Assembly (NCBI GenBank): GCA_011390455.1
Contig: JAABSI010000002.1
Span: 1 to 64,000 of the forward strand
Length of the DNA stretch: 64,000 nt
Direction of reading: 5' to 3'
DNA from: Trueperaceae bacterium
Lineage (GTDB): Bacteria > Deinococcota > Deinococci > Deinococcales > Trueperaceae
This document shows, piece by piece, positions 15,654 to 22,694 of the stretch. Made by a program: the position numbers and the translations under genes. Each line of letters starts with the position of its first letter. The stretch's first letter is position 1. The notes beneath the pieces were generated by a model that worked only from the letters and a program-made list of their open reading frames with translations, was not told where the DNA came from and ran no database searches.

Positions 15654-17308
15654 AGGGGCGCGCGCTCGCCCTCCTCGCGGCGCTCGCCCTGGGCCTCGCG
15701 GGCGCCCAGCCGCAGTTGATCGACACCGTCGACGAGCTGGTGGCCGCCTTCCAGAACGGTGGCGAGTACCAGATCGTCCCCCAGACGTACCGGGTGGAGG
15801 TGCCGTTGGTGGCGGGCGGCGACGTGCGCATCGTCGGCCAGGGCCGGGACGCCGTCCTGCTCGAGCTGAGCGGCGGCCCCATCGCCGTGCGGGTGGGGGA
15901 GGGGGCGTCGGTCTACCTCGAGGGCATGCGCCTGGTGTGGACCGGCGAGGGCCCCTCGGATCTGATCGTGGTGCGGGGCGGCGCGCTCGGGCTGCTCAGC
16001 GTCGACCTCGGGTTCGCCGCATCGGGCACCGTGGCCTCGCCCGACCCCTGGCGCCCCGGCGGGCACGGCTCGGCCCTGGTGCTGCAGGGGGCGGCCGCGG
16101 TCGAGACCGAGGACGTGATCTTCGCGCGCAACGGCGGCAACACCATCGAGGTGCTCGACGACGCCACGCTGCGGCTGATCACCCCGCAGGTGATCGACGG
16201 CTTCCGGGGGCTGGTCGCGAGCGGCCGGGCGCGCATCGAGGTGGGGGGCGGCGTCTTCCTCGACCAAGTGGCGCAGGGCGTGGCGCTGATCGGCGAAGCG
16301 CAGGCCGACTTCGTCCAGACCGCCTTCGGCGGGAACGGCCTGCTCGACGCCGAGCGCGAGCAGTTCCTCGAGGCGATCCGGGTGGGCGAGGGTGCCCGCG
16401 CGAGCTTCACCGGCGGGGTGCTGCGCGGCTCGCCGACCACCGGCCTCGGCGTCTTCGGCGAGGCGAGCGTGGTGGTGAACGGCATGCGCTTCGAGGAGAA
16501 CGGCGCCGATCGCGACGACCTGAGCCGCGCCTGGCAAGCGGTGTTCGTCGGCGGCACGGCGCAGGTGGCGGTGACCGCCAGCAGCGTCAGCGGCAGCCCC
16601 GGCGGCGCCTTCAACGTGCGGCAGCAGGGGACCCTCGTGCTCGAGGACGTCGAGGTGAGCGGCAACGGCGGCTTCGCCCACACCGCGGTGAGCGACCAGG
16701 GGCGGCTCGCCGTCCAGGGGGGCCGATTCGTCGGCAACGCCGGCGCGGTGGTCGCCACCGGCGAGGCGCGCGTCGGCCTCTACGGCGTCGAGCTGCGCGA
16801 CGGCGGCCAGCACGGCCTGGTGCTCGGGCAGACGGCGAGCGGCGACGTCGAAGGCGGCCTGGTCGCGGGGCACGCCGAGCGCGGCGTCTGGGTGGACGGC
16901 ACGGCGAGCCTCGACGTGCGCGGCCTCCGCCTCGAGGGCAACCAGATGGGTCTCTGGCTCTCGGGCGAGGCGACGGCCTTCGTCAGCGACGCGACGGTGA
17001 TCGGCAACGGCCACTCCGGCGTGGTCGCCGGCGGCGGCACGCGCATGGTGCTCGAGACCAGCGAGGTGGCCGAGCACCCCTCGAACGGCGTCGCGCTGAT
17101 CGAGTCCGCGCAGGGCATCGTGCGCGACAGCACGCTGCGCGCCAACGCCACCAACGGCGTCCTGGTCGCGGGCAGCGCGAGCGCCACGCTCGAGCGCAAC
17201 GCGTTCGCGGGGGGCGCAGCGGGCGTGCGCCTCGAGTCCGAGGGGACGGCGCAGGGCGTCGAGAACACGTTCACCGACGTCGGCGTCGACGTCGACGACG
17301 CGCGATGA
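15650..17308 (+). CDS. Secreted right-handed parallel beta-helix protein (paralogue 1)
   Basis: 552 residues starting with GTG inside the GTGA overlap with the preceding gene. A signal peptide (KGRALALLAALALGLAGAQP) is followed by many degenerate coils of about 20-24 residues of the form x-VxxxGxAxVxVxGxxLxxNxxxG: for example ARIEVGGGVFLDQ, ASVVVNGMRFEENGAD, ASLDVRGLRLEGNQMGLWLS, TAFVSDATVIGNGHSGVVAG, ASATLERNAFAGGAAGVRLE. This is the NosD/CASH beta-helix pattern (PbH1 repeats), common in surface and periplasmic proteins. Opening residues QLIDTVDELVAAFQNGGEYQ resemble the N-cap of pectate-lyase-like proteins. No active-site set seen. Its stop overlaps the ATG of its paralogue. Confidence 0.82.
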   Translation: MKGRALALLAALALGLAGAQPQLIDTVDELVAAFQNGGEYQIVPQTYRVEVPLVAGGDVRIVGQGRDAVLLELSGGPIAVRVGEGASVYLEGMRLVWTGEGPSDLIVVRGGALGLLSVDLGFAASGTVASPDPWRPGGHGSALVLQGAAAVETEDVIFARNGGNTIEVLDDATLRLITPQVIDGFRGLVASGRARIEVGGGVFLDQVAQGVALIGEAQADFVQTAFGGNGLLDAEREQFLEAIRVGEGARASFTGGVLRGSPTTGLGVFGEASVVVNGMRFEENGADRDDLSRAWQAVFVGGTAQVAVTASSVSGSPGGAFNVRQQGTLVLEDVEVSGNGGFAHTAVSDQGRLAVQGGRFVGNAGAVVATGEARVGLYGVELRDGGQHGLVLGQTASGDVEGGLVAGHAERGVWVDGTASLDVRGLRLEGNQMGLWLSGEATAFVSDATVIGNGHSGVVAGGGTRMVLETSEVAEHPSNGVALIESAQGIVRDSTLRANATNGVLVAGSASATLERNAFAGGAAGVRLESEGTAQGVENTFTDVGVDVDDAR

Positions 17309-18792
17309 TCCGGCGCGTGGGGGTCGTGGGCCTCCTGGTGCTCGTGGCCACGGTGGCGTTCACTCAGGGGGCGGACGCCCCCCGCGTCGCTACCGCCGAC
17401 GCGCTGCGCGCCGCGGTGGCTGCGGGCGGGGTCGTGTGGTTGGAGCCCGGCGACTACGCGCTCCCCGCGACCCTGGTGATCGACCGGGACGTCGAGCTGC
17501 GCAGCGTCGAGCCGCTCGCGGCGACGCTCCTCCTCCAGGCGGCGCCCCTCGGTGTGCGGGTCGAGGGCGGCGCCGACGCCCGCTTCGTCGGCGTCCGTTT
17601 GGCGTACGACGCCGAGGCGCCCGGCGACGCGGTGCACGTCCACGACGCCCGCGCGACCTTCGAGGGGGCCGCGATCGGCCTCGCCGTCGCCGCCGCGGAC
17701 GGCGCCCCCGACGCCTACGGCCGCGGTCTTCTGCTGACGGGCGCGGCCCGGGTGGAGGTGCTCGGGGGCGGCCTCGGGCGGCACGAGGGCGTCGCGGCCG
17801 AGATCCGCGATGGCGCCCAGCTCCACCTCGAGGGGGTGCTCCTCGCGGGGAACGACGCCGGGGTCGTCGCCTCGGGTACGGCGCGGGTCACCTGGCTCGA
17901 CGTCGAGTTCCGCGACCACTTCGGCTTCGCGCTCGCCCTCCACGGGCGCGCCGAGGCGCGTGGGCGCGGGAGCCTCTTCGAGCAGAACGGGCGCGCCGAG
18001 GGCGAGGACCTGATCTCCGCGGTGTACGTGGGCGACGCGGCCCGCCTGGTGCTGGAGGGCAGCGACGTCTTTCGCGACCATCCGGGCGGCGCCTTCGAGC
18101 TCGCCGGGGCCGCCCACGTCGCCCTGACCGCGCCCACGGTCGAGGCCACCGGCACCTGGGCGCACACCTACGCGGTCGGGCAGGCCACGCTGCTCGTGGA
18201 GGGCGGGCGCTTCGCCGGCAACGAGGGGGCGTTCTACGTGGGCGAGGGCGCGCGCGCCGTGCTCGACGGCGTGTCGATGACCGGCGGCGCGGCCGAGGCG
18301 GTGGTGGTCGACGACCACGCCTTCGTCGAGGTACGCGGCGGGGCGATCGAGGACCACGGCGGCTTCGGCCTGGCGGCCTACGGCTCCGCGCGCGCCCACG
18401 TCGACGGCGCCACGGTGCTTCGCAACCGCTCGGGCCTGGTGGCGATGGGCGCGGCGACGCTGCTCGTGCGCGACGCCGACGTGGCCGAGCACGAGCGGAC
18501 CGGGATCGCCTTCCTCGATGCTGCCTCCGGGGAGGCGATCGGCAACCGGGTGCGCGGCAACGGCTGGACCGGCGTGGTCGTCGCGGGCGAGGCCGTCGCG
18601 GCGGTGGTGGGCAACGCGCTCGAGGCGAACGCGCAGCGGGGCGCCTGGTTCGACGAGGCCGGTGCGGGTCGCTTCGAAGCGAACACGGTCCGCCGAAGCC
18701 CGGTCGGCCTCGAGGTGGCGCCCGGCGCCACCCCGGAGCTCGGGACGAACGCGTTCCAGGAGGTCGGGACCGACGTGGTCCGGCCGCGGTAA
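17305..18792 (+). CDS. Secreted right-handed parallel beta-helix protein (paralogue 2)
   Basis: 495 residues, starting in the ATGA overlap with the upstream paralogue. A signal peptide (VGVVGLLVLVATVAFTQGAD) precedes the same N-cap (RVATADALRAAVAAGGVVWL) and a series of PbH1-type coils: ARFVGVRLAYD, RVEVLGGGLGRHEG, RVTWLDVEFRDHFGFALALH, ARAHVDGATVLRNRSGLVAM, GEAIGNRVRGNGWTGVVVAG. Coil order matches the upstream protein closely (EVSGN..AHT / EATGTWAHTYAV, FVGNAGAVVATGEARVGL / FAGNEGAFYVGEGARAVL), so the two arose by tandem duplication. Last gene of the operon; function not known beyond the fold. Confidence 0.82.
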   Translation: MIRRVGVVGLLVLVATVAFTQGADAPRVATADALRAAVAAGGVVWLEPGDYALPATLVIDRDVELRSVEPLAATLLLQAAPLGVRVEGGADARFVGVRLAYDAEAPGDAVHVHDARATFEGAAIGLAVAAADGAPDAYGRGLLLTGAARVEVLGGGLGRHEGVAAEIRDGAQLHLEGVLLAGNDAGVVASGTARVTWLDVEFRDHFGFALALHGRAEARGRGSLFEQNGRAEGEDLISAVYVGDAARLVLEGSDVFRDHPGGAFELAGAAHVALTAPTVEATGTWAHTYAVGQATLLVEGGRFAGNEGAFYVGEGARAVLDGVSMTGGAAEAVVVDDHAFVEVRGGAIEDHGGFGLAAYGSARAHVDGATVLRNRSGLVAMGAATLLVRDADVAEHERTGIAFLDAASGEAIGNRVRGNGWTGVVVAGEAVAAVVGNALEANAQRGAWFDEAGAGRFEANTVRRSPVGLEVAPGATPELGTNAFQEVGTDVVRPR

Positions 18793-18800
18793 CCAGTCGG

Positions 18801-19376
18801 TCAGCCCTGGCGCAGCGGCGCCAGCGCCCCGTGCCAGGTCGCGAGCTCGTCGCACATCGCGTCGACCGCCTTCTCCATCAGCTCGTTCGCGTCCACCGCA
18901 CCGTCCTTCACGCGCGTGCCGATCATCGGGATCGGCACGCCGCCGCCCACCGGCACCACCTGCAGCGCCGCGAGCACCTGTTTGAGCTGCCCCGCGGCGC
19001 GCAGGCCGGCCGAGACGCCGCCGTAACTGACGATGCCGGCCGGTTTGCGGCGCCACTCGACCGCCAGGCAGTCGAGCGCGTTCTTGAGCGGCGCGGCGAT
19101 GCCGTGGTTGTACTCGGGGGCGACGAAGGCGAAGGCGTCGGCACCGCTGACCATCGCGCTCCAACGCTTGGTGTGATCGAACTCGTAGCGCTGCAGGCGG
19201 GGGTGGTGCGGCTCGTCGAGGAGCGGCAGCGCGACTTCGGCGAGGTCGGCGAGGCGGACGTCGAAGGCGCCGTGGGCGCGGGCGCGCTCGGCCACCCACG
19301 CGCCCACCGGGAGCCCGACGCGACCGGGGCGGGTGCTGCCGACGACGACGAGGAGGACGGGTCGGGACGGTTCCAT
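18801..19376 (-). CDS. NADPH-dependent FMN reductase
   Basis: 191 residues, flavodoxin-like fold of the NADPH-dependent FMN reductase/quinone reductase family. The phosphate-binding loop is VVGSTRPGRVG near residue 10, and the family motif around the isoalloxazine reads VAPEYNHGIAAPLKNALD (about 80-100), followed by KPAGIVSYGGVSAGLRA. Soluble, cytoplasmic; reduces FMN or quinone-like electrophiles. ATG at 19376 is preferred to an upstream GTG/ATG because TACCGT ends 6 nt before it (leaderless). It converges with the beta-helix operon and is divergent from the diguanylate cyclase gene; the shared 137-bp region holds two dyads. Confidence 0.85.
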   Translation of the reverse strand: MEPSRPVLLVVVGSTRPGRVGLPVGAWVAERARAHGAFDVRLADLAEVALPLLDEPHHPRLQRYEFDHTKRWSAMVSGADAFAFVAPEYNHGIAAPLKNALDCLAVEWRRKPAGIVSYGGVSAGLRAAGQLKQVLAALQVVPVGGGVPIPMIGTRVKDGAVDANELMEKAVDAMCDELATWHGALAPLRQG

Positions 19377-19382
19377 CCGGGC

Positions 19383-19412
19383 ACGGTACGCAGCGGGCCG
19401 ACCGTCGACGGT
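19383..19412 (-). promoter_or_regulatory. Promoter and palindrome of the FMN reductase gene
   Basis: Minus-strand -10 box TACCGT (19388-19383) lies 6 nt before the ATG at 19376. The perfect 12-bp palindrome ACCGTCGACGGT occupies 19401-19412, just upstream of the box, where a repressor or activator could sit. Confidence 0.4.
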
Positions 19413-19448
19413 GGCGCGGCCGACGGTCCCCGGCGAGCCCACGCGTTC

Positions 19449-19493
19449 GGCGCGACCTTCTTCTCGGTCGCGCCCGGACCCGCTCGCTAGCAT
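19449..19493 (+). promoter_or_regulatory. Promoter and inverted repeat of the diguanylate cyclase gene
   Basis: GGCGCGACC (19449-19457) and GGTCGCGCC (19466-19474) form a perfect 9-bp dyad with an 8-nt centre, followed by the -10 candidate TAGCAT (19488-19493). The GTG start at 19514 is 20 nt further on. Confidence 0.4.
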
Positions 19494-19513
19494 GGTGCCG
19501 TGGGGTCCAAGGC

Positions 19514-21040
19514 GTGACCGTGCAGTTCGCCCTCGCGCTGGCGCACGTCCTCGTCGCCGGCAGCGCCGCGCTGGTGCTGGGCGTGCTCGTCGGGCGCGGT
19601 CAGGCGCCGCGGCGCCCGTGGTTGGCGGGGACGCTGGCGGCCGCCTTCCTCTACGCGGCCGGGTACGCGCTGGAGCTCGCCGGCGGTTCGGTCGCTTGGG
19701 TGCTCGCGACCTACCGGATCCAGCACCTGGGCATCGCCTTCGTCCCGACCCTCGTTCTGTTCGTGGCCGCGCGGAACGGCGACCTGCCGTTCGCTCGCCG
19801 GCCCGCCGTCCGCTGGGCGGCGGTGGCCCTGTCGGTCGCGACGTACGCGGTGGTCGCCACCAACCCGTGGCACGACCTCTACCACGCGAACCCGACCATG
19901 GACCGCTCCGGGCCCTTCCCGGTGATCGCCTTCGAGCGCGGCCCTTGGTACGGGGTCTTCCATGCGTACGTGGCCTTCGCGCTCCTCGCGGCCAACCTCG
20001 CCTTCGGCCGCGCTTGGTGGCGCGCGCGCGGCGACGCCCGCGCGCGCTACGCCGCCTTGGTGCTCGCCTCGTTGCTCCCGTGGCTCGGCAGCGCGCTCTA
20101 CCTGGGGGGTGCCTCGCCGTGGGGCGTCGACACGACGCCGGTCTTCTTGGTGGTGTCGGCGGCGCTCCTGTACCGCGGCATCGTGCGCCATGCCCTCGCC
20201 GACGTGCGCCCGGTGGCGCGCGACGAGGTCGTCGAGCAGCTCGGCGACGCGGTGCTGGTGTACGACCCGGACGGCCGCGAGGTCGACCGCAACCCGGCGG
20301 CGGCCACCCTCTTCGCCGACCTCGACCCGGAGGCCGTCCGGCGGCTCACCGGGGCCGGTGGCGCCGGGGCCTGGGAGACGACCGTCGGAGGCCGCACGTA
20401 CGACGGCCGCGAGGTCGCCCTGGCCGGACGGCGCGGCGAACCGCTGGGGCGCGCGCTGGTGCTGCGCGACGTCACCCGCCAGGCCGAGCTGGAGGCGACG
20501 CTGCGGGCGCTCGCGACCACCGACGGGCTGACCGGGCTGGCGAACCGTCGGCACTTCCTCGCGCTCGCGGAGCGCGACGCGGTCCAGGCGCAGCGGACCG
20601 GCCGACCGATCGCGCTCGCGATCTTCGACGTCGACCGCTTCAAGGCCGTCAACGACACCTACGGGCACCCCGTCGGCGACGACGTGTTGCGCGCGGTGGC
20701 GGCGACGGCGCTGGCGAGCGTGCGGGCGGCCGACGCGGTCGGGCGCTACGGCGGCGAGGAGTTCGCGGTGCTCTGGCCCGACGCCGACGAGGCCGCCGCG
20801 CTCACGAGCGCCGAGCGGCTGCGCGCCGCCATCGCCGACTTGCAGGTGCCGACCGGACGCGGGGCGGTCCGGGTGACGGTCAGTGTGGGGGTGGCGGTCG
20901 CCGCCGGGGCGGTCCTGGACCTCGAGGCGCTGTTGCGGCGCGCGGACGCCGCCCTGTACCGGGCGAAGCGGGCCGGCGGCGACCGGGTGGCGCTCGAGCC
21001 GGCCGAACCGACCGCCGTGGGCGGAGCGGCCGCCGGTTAG
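19514..21040 (+). CDS. Membrane diguanylate cyclase (7TM-PAS-GGDEF)
   Basis: 508 residues. The N-terminal 215 residues form about seven membrane helices in the layout of the histidine-kinase 7TM sensor domain (LAHVLVAGSAALVLGVLVGR onward, with NPWHDLYHANP in a loop). A short PAS-like segment (EQLGDAVLVYDPDGREVDRN) links to a full GGDEF domain: DVDRFKAVNDTYGHPVGDDV, catalytic GGEEF at about 413-417, and the product-inhibition I-site RAAD five residues before it. It should make c-di-GMP from two GTP under control of a membrane-borne signal and be feedback-inhibited. GTG 19514 gives the family-typical N-terminus. No c-di-GMP phosphodiesterase is present in the window. Confidence 0.9.
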   Translation: MTVQFALALAHVLVAGSAALVLGVLVGRGQAPRRPWLAGTLAAAFLYAAGYALELAGGSVAWVLATYRIQHLGIAFVPTLVLFVAARNGDLPFARRPAVRWAAVALSVATYAVVATNPWHDLYHANPTMDRSGPFPVIAFERGPWYGVFHAYVAFALLAANLAFGRAWWRARGDARARYAALVLASLLPWLGSALYLGGASPWGVDTTPVFLVVSAALLYRGIVRHALADVRPVARDEVVEQLGDAVLVYDPDGREVDRNPAAATLFADLDPEAVRRLTGAGGAGAWETTVGGRTYDGREVALAGRRGEPLGRALVLRDVTRQAELEATLRALATTDGLTGLANRRHFLALAERDAVQAQRTGRPIALAIFDVDRFKAVNDTYGHPVGDDVLRAVAATALASVRAADAVGRYGGEEFAVLWPDADEAAALTSAERLRAAIADLQVPTGRGAVRVTVSVGVAVAAGAVLDLEALLRRADAALYRAKRAGGDRVALEPAEPTAVGGAAAG

Positions 21041-21051
21041 CCCCGGAGCGG

Positions 21052-21057
21052 TAGCCT
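21052..21057 (+). promoter_or_regulatory. -10 box (TAGCCT) of a leaderless secreted-protein gene
   Basis: TAGCCT is 7 nt upstream of ATG 21065, without a ribosome site; one of the recurrent TANNNT-near-start promoters. Confidence 0.45.
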
Positions 21058-21064
21058 CGGGGCC

Positions 21065-21808
21065 ATGCGCCTCCTCCGCCCGCCTCGGACCCGCTCGGCC
21101 CGCGTCGCCCTCACGTGCTTCGTCCTGGCGCTCGGCGCCGCCGTCGCCCAGGGGCCGGGGGCCTCGGCCGTGCCCGGCAACGCCGGCTGGCGCGGCGAGG
21201 GGCCCAGCGGCTGCCTCGAGGTCCTGCTCGACGCCGCGGGCTTGCACGTGCGCGCGTGCGGCGGCGCGTTCGCCCCGGCGACCGGGCGCGCGGCGCACCT
21301 CGAGCGCCTGCGGGCGCTGATCGCGGCGCACGCGCCCTTCGAGGCCGAGGCCGGGATCGGCGCGGCGTGGGTGGCCGGGACCGGGTCGGCGGAGGCCTCG
21401 GTCGGCGTGCGGCGCCAGACCCTGGAGCTCCTGCGCGCCCTCGCGCTCGAAGCTGCGGCGGGCCGTCCGAGCGCGGCGGCGCTCGTCGTGTTGGAGCTGC
21501 ACGCGGGGGCGACGTGCCCCGATGCAGCCGGCGTCGACCGCGTGGAGGTGCTGACCGTCGCCCGCACGGGCGAGGTGGCCGGTTGGGGCTGCCTGGACGG
21601 CGTCTGGAGCGATCGGGGCCAGGCCTGGCTCCCCGACGTCGCGCTCGCCTGGCTCTACATGCACCTCGACGGGTACGCCGGCTACGACGGCCCGGTCGGC
21701 GGTGCGCGCCTGACCTTCGCGGGCCAGGGCGGCGTCCCGGTCGACGAGGAGGCCGCGGCCTCGATCGCCGGCTCGGCGTTCGGGTTCCGCGGCCTCCTGG
21801 CGCGCTGA
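21065..21808 (+). CDS. Secreted protein of unknown function
   Basis: 247 residues with an N-terminal signal peptide (RVALTCFVLALGAAVAQ). The mature part has two Cys pairs (SGCLEVLL ... RACGGAF; ATCPDA ... GWGCLDG) that could form disulfides, a strand-rich region and the motif LAWLYMHLDGYAGYDGP near the C-terminus. No enzyme motif or named domain recognised. ATG 21065 is 7 nt after a -10 box. It converges with the ArsR gene downstream and follows the diguanylate cyclase by 24 bp but has its own promoter. Confidence 0.65.
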   Translation: MRLLRPPRTRSARVALTCFVLALGAAVAQGPGASAVPGNAGWRGEGPSGCLEVLLDAAGLHVRACGGAFAPATGRAAHLERLRALIAAHAPFEAEAGIGAAWVAGTGSAEASVGVRRQTLELLRALALEAAAGRPSAAALVVLELHAGATCPDAAGVDRVEVLTVARTGEVAGWGCLDGVWSDRGQAWLPDVALAWLYMHLDGYAGYDGPVGGARLTFAGQGGVPVDEEAAASIAGSAFGFRGLLAR

Positions 21809-21818
21809 GGGCTTCGCA

Positions 21819-22382
21819 TCACACCCGCCAGTACGCGCCTCCGTCGGGCGTGCGCTGCATGAAGCCGTGGTCGACGAAGGCGCGGCGCAAGCGTGCGGTG
21901 TCGTCCGAGAAGCGGCGAAGCCCCTCGTTCATCTGGGCCTCGGTGTACGTCACGCCCGGCTCGAAGGTGTTCAGCGCGTAGCGGACCAGCACCAGCGCCT
22001 TCTTGGCCTGCGTGGGGAAGGCCTTGATGCGCCCGTCGGCGTCGACGAAGGTGGCGAGCACCTTGCGGTCGAAGGCGTCGAGGTCGGCGTCGGCGGCGAA
22101 GTCGGGCAGCGCGGCGTCGCCGGTGAGTCGCTGCGCCAGGTCGTGCAGCGGCGCCGGGTCGAGGGTGTAGACGCTGTAGGGGCCCTCCGCCCGGGCGTGC
22201 ACGAGCCCGACCGAGGCGAGGCGCTTGAGGTGGTGCGAGACGGTGGAACTGCCGACGCCGGCGACGGCGGCGAGCTGCTCGACGGTGCGCGGTCCGTGGG
22301 CGAGGGTGCCGACGAGGCGCAGCCGGGTGGCGTCGCCGAGCGTCTTGAACAGGCGCACGAGGTCGTTGGGTTGCGGGTGCAT
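21819..22382 (-). CDS. ArsR-family regulator with DUF2087 domain
   Basis: 187 residues. N-terminal winged helix of ArsR type (MHPQPNDLVRLFKTLGDATR, recognition helix VGSSTVSHHLKRLASVGLV), then a C-terminal DUF2087 domain (FDRKVLATFVDADGRIKAFP, then KKALVLVRYALNTFEPGVTY and TEAQMNEGLRRFSDDTARLR) common in ArsR/LuxR-linked regulators. No Cys metal ligands of the classical arsenic/zinc sensor are visible, so the effector is unknown. ATG at 22382 has GGAGG 6 nt upstream; longer in-frame readings upstream pass through operator-like palindromes and are not credible coding. Probably represses itself via the tandem palindromes directly upstream. Confidence 0.88.
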   Translation of the reverse strand: MHPQPNDLVRLFKTLGDATRLRLVGTLAHGPRTVEQLAAVAGVGSSTVSHHLKRLASVGLVHARAEGPYSVYTLDPAPLHDLAQRLTGDAALPDFAADADLDAFDRKVLATFVDADGRIKAFPTQAKKALVLVRYALNTFEPGVTYTEAQMNEGLRRFSDDTARLRRAFVDHGFMQRTPDGGAYWRV

Positions 22383-22401
22383 GGCGAACCTCCGAGGCCA
22401 C

Positions 22402-22435
22402 GTCGATGGCCATCGACATGATGCGATGGCCATCG
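22402..22435 (-). promoter_or_regulatory. Tandem palindromic operators upstream of the ArsR gene
   Basis: GTCGATGGCCATCGAC (22402-22417) is a perfect 16-bp palindrome. CGATGGCCATCG (22424-22435) repeats its core as a perfect 12-bp palindrome. Centres are 20 bp apart, close to two helical turns, so dimers would bind on the same DNA face. They start 19 bp upstream of the ArsR start codon, as expected for autorepression. Confidence 0.65.
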
Positions 22436-22546
22436 ACGGCGGTGCGTCGCTCGGGCGACCTCGGGGCGGACTCTGCGCGCTCGGCGCCGCGTCGCGCCCC
22501 GCGCGATCGAGGTCGACCCCGGACGGTGCGTTCGGCGCGCTCCGCC

Positions 22547-22587
22547 AAACTTGCAAATCCAAAGCGCGACTTTAGATTTGCAAGTTT
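22547..22587. repeat. AT-rich palindromic repeat element, copy 1
   Basis: An 18-nt arm beginning AAACTTGCAAATC pairs 17/18 with its mirror arm across CGCGA. Weaker pairing extends into the GC-rich flanks (GGCGCGCTCCGCC left, the complement of GGCGCGCTTCGTC right). The core CTTGCAAATCnAAAG...CTTTnGATTTGCAAG recurs at 34731-34771. It lies in a 312-bp gap between the hydrolase stop and the ArsR start; apart from the ArsR operators I see nothing else there. Confidence 0.7.
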
Positions 22588-22694
22588 GACGAAGCGCGCC
22601 GCGAACGACCCTCCCCCGGTGCCGCGTGGGCGACGCGCCATGGGCCCGAGCCATGCACGCGCCGGAGCGTCGTCGCGCCGATCGAGGCGGGCGC

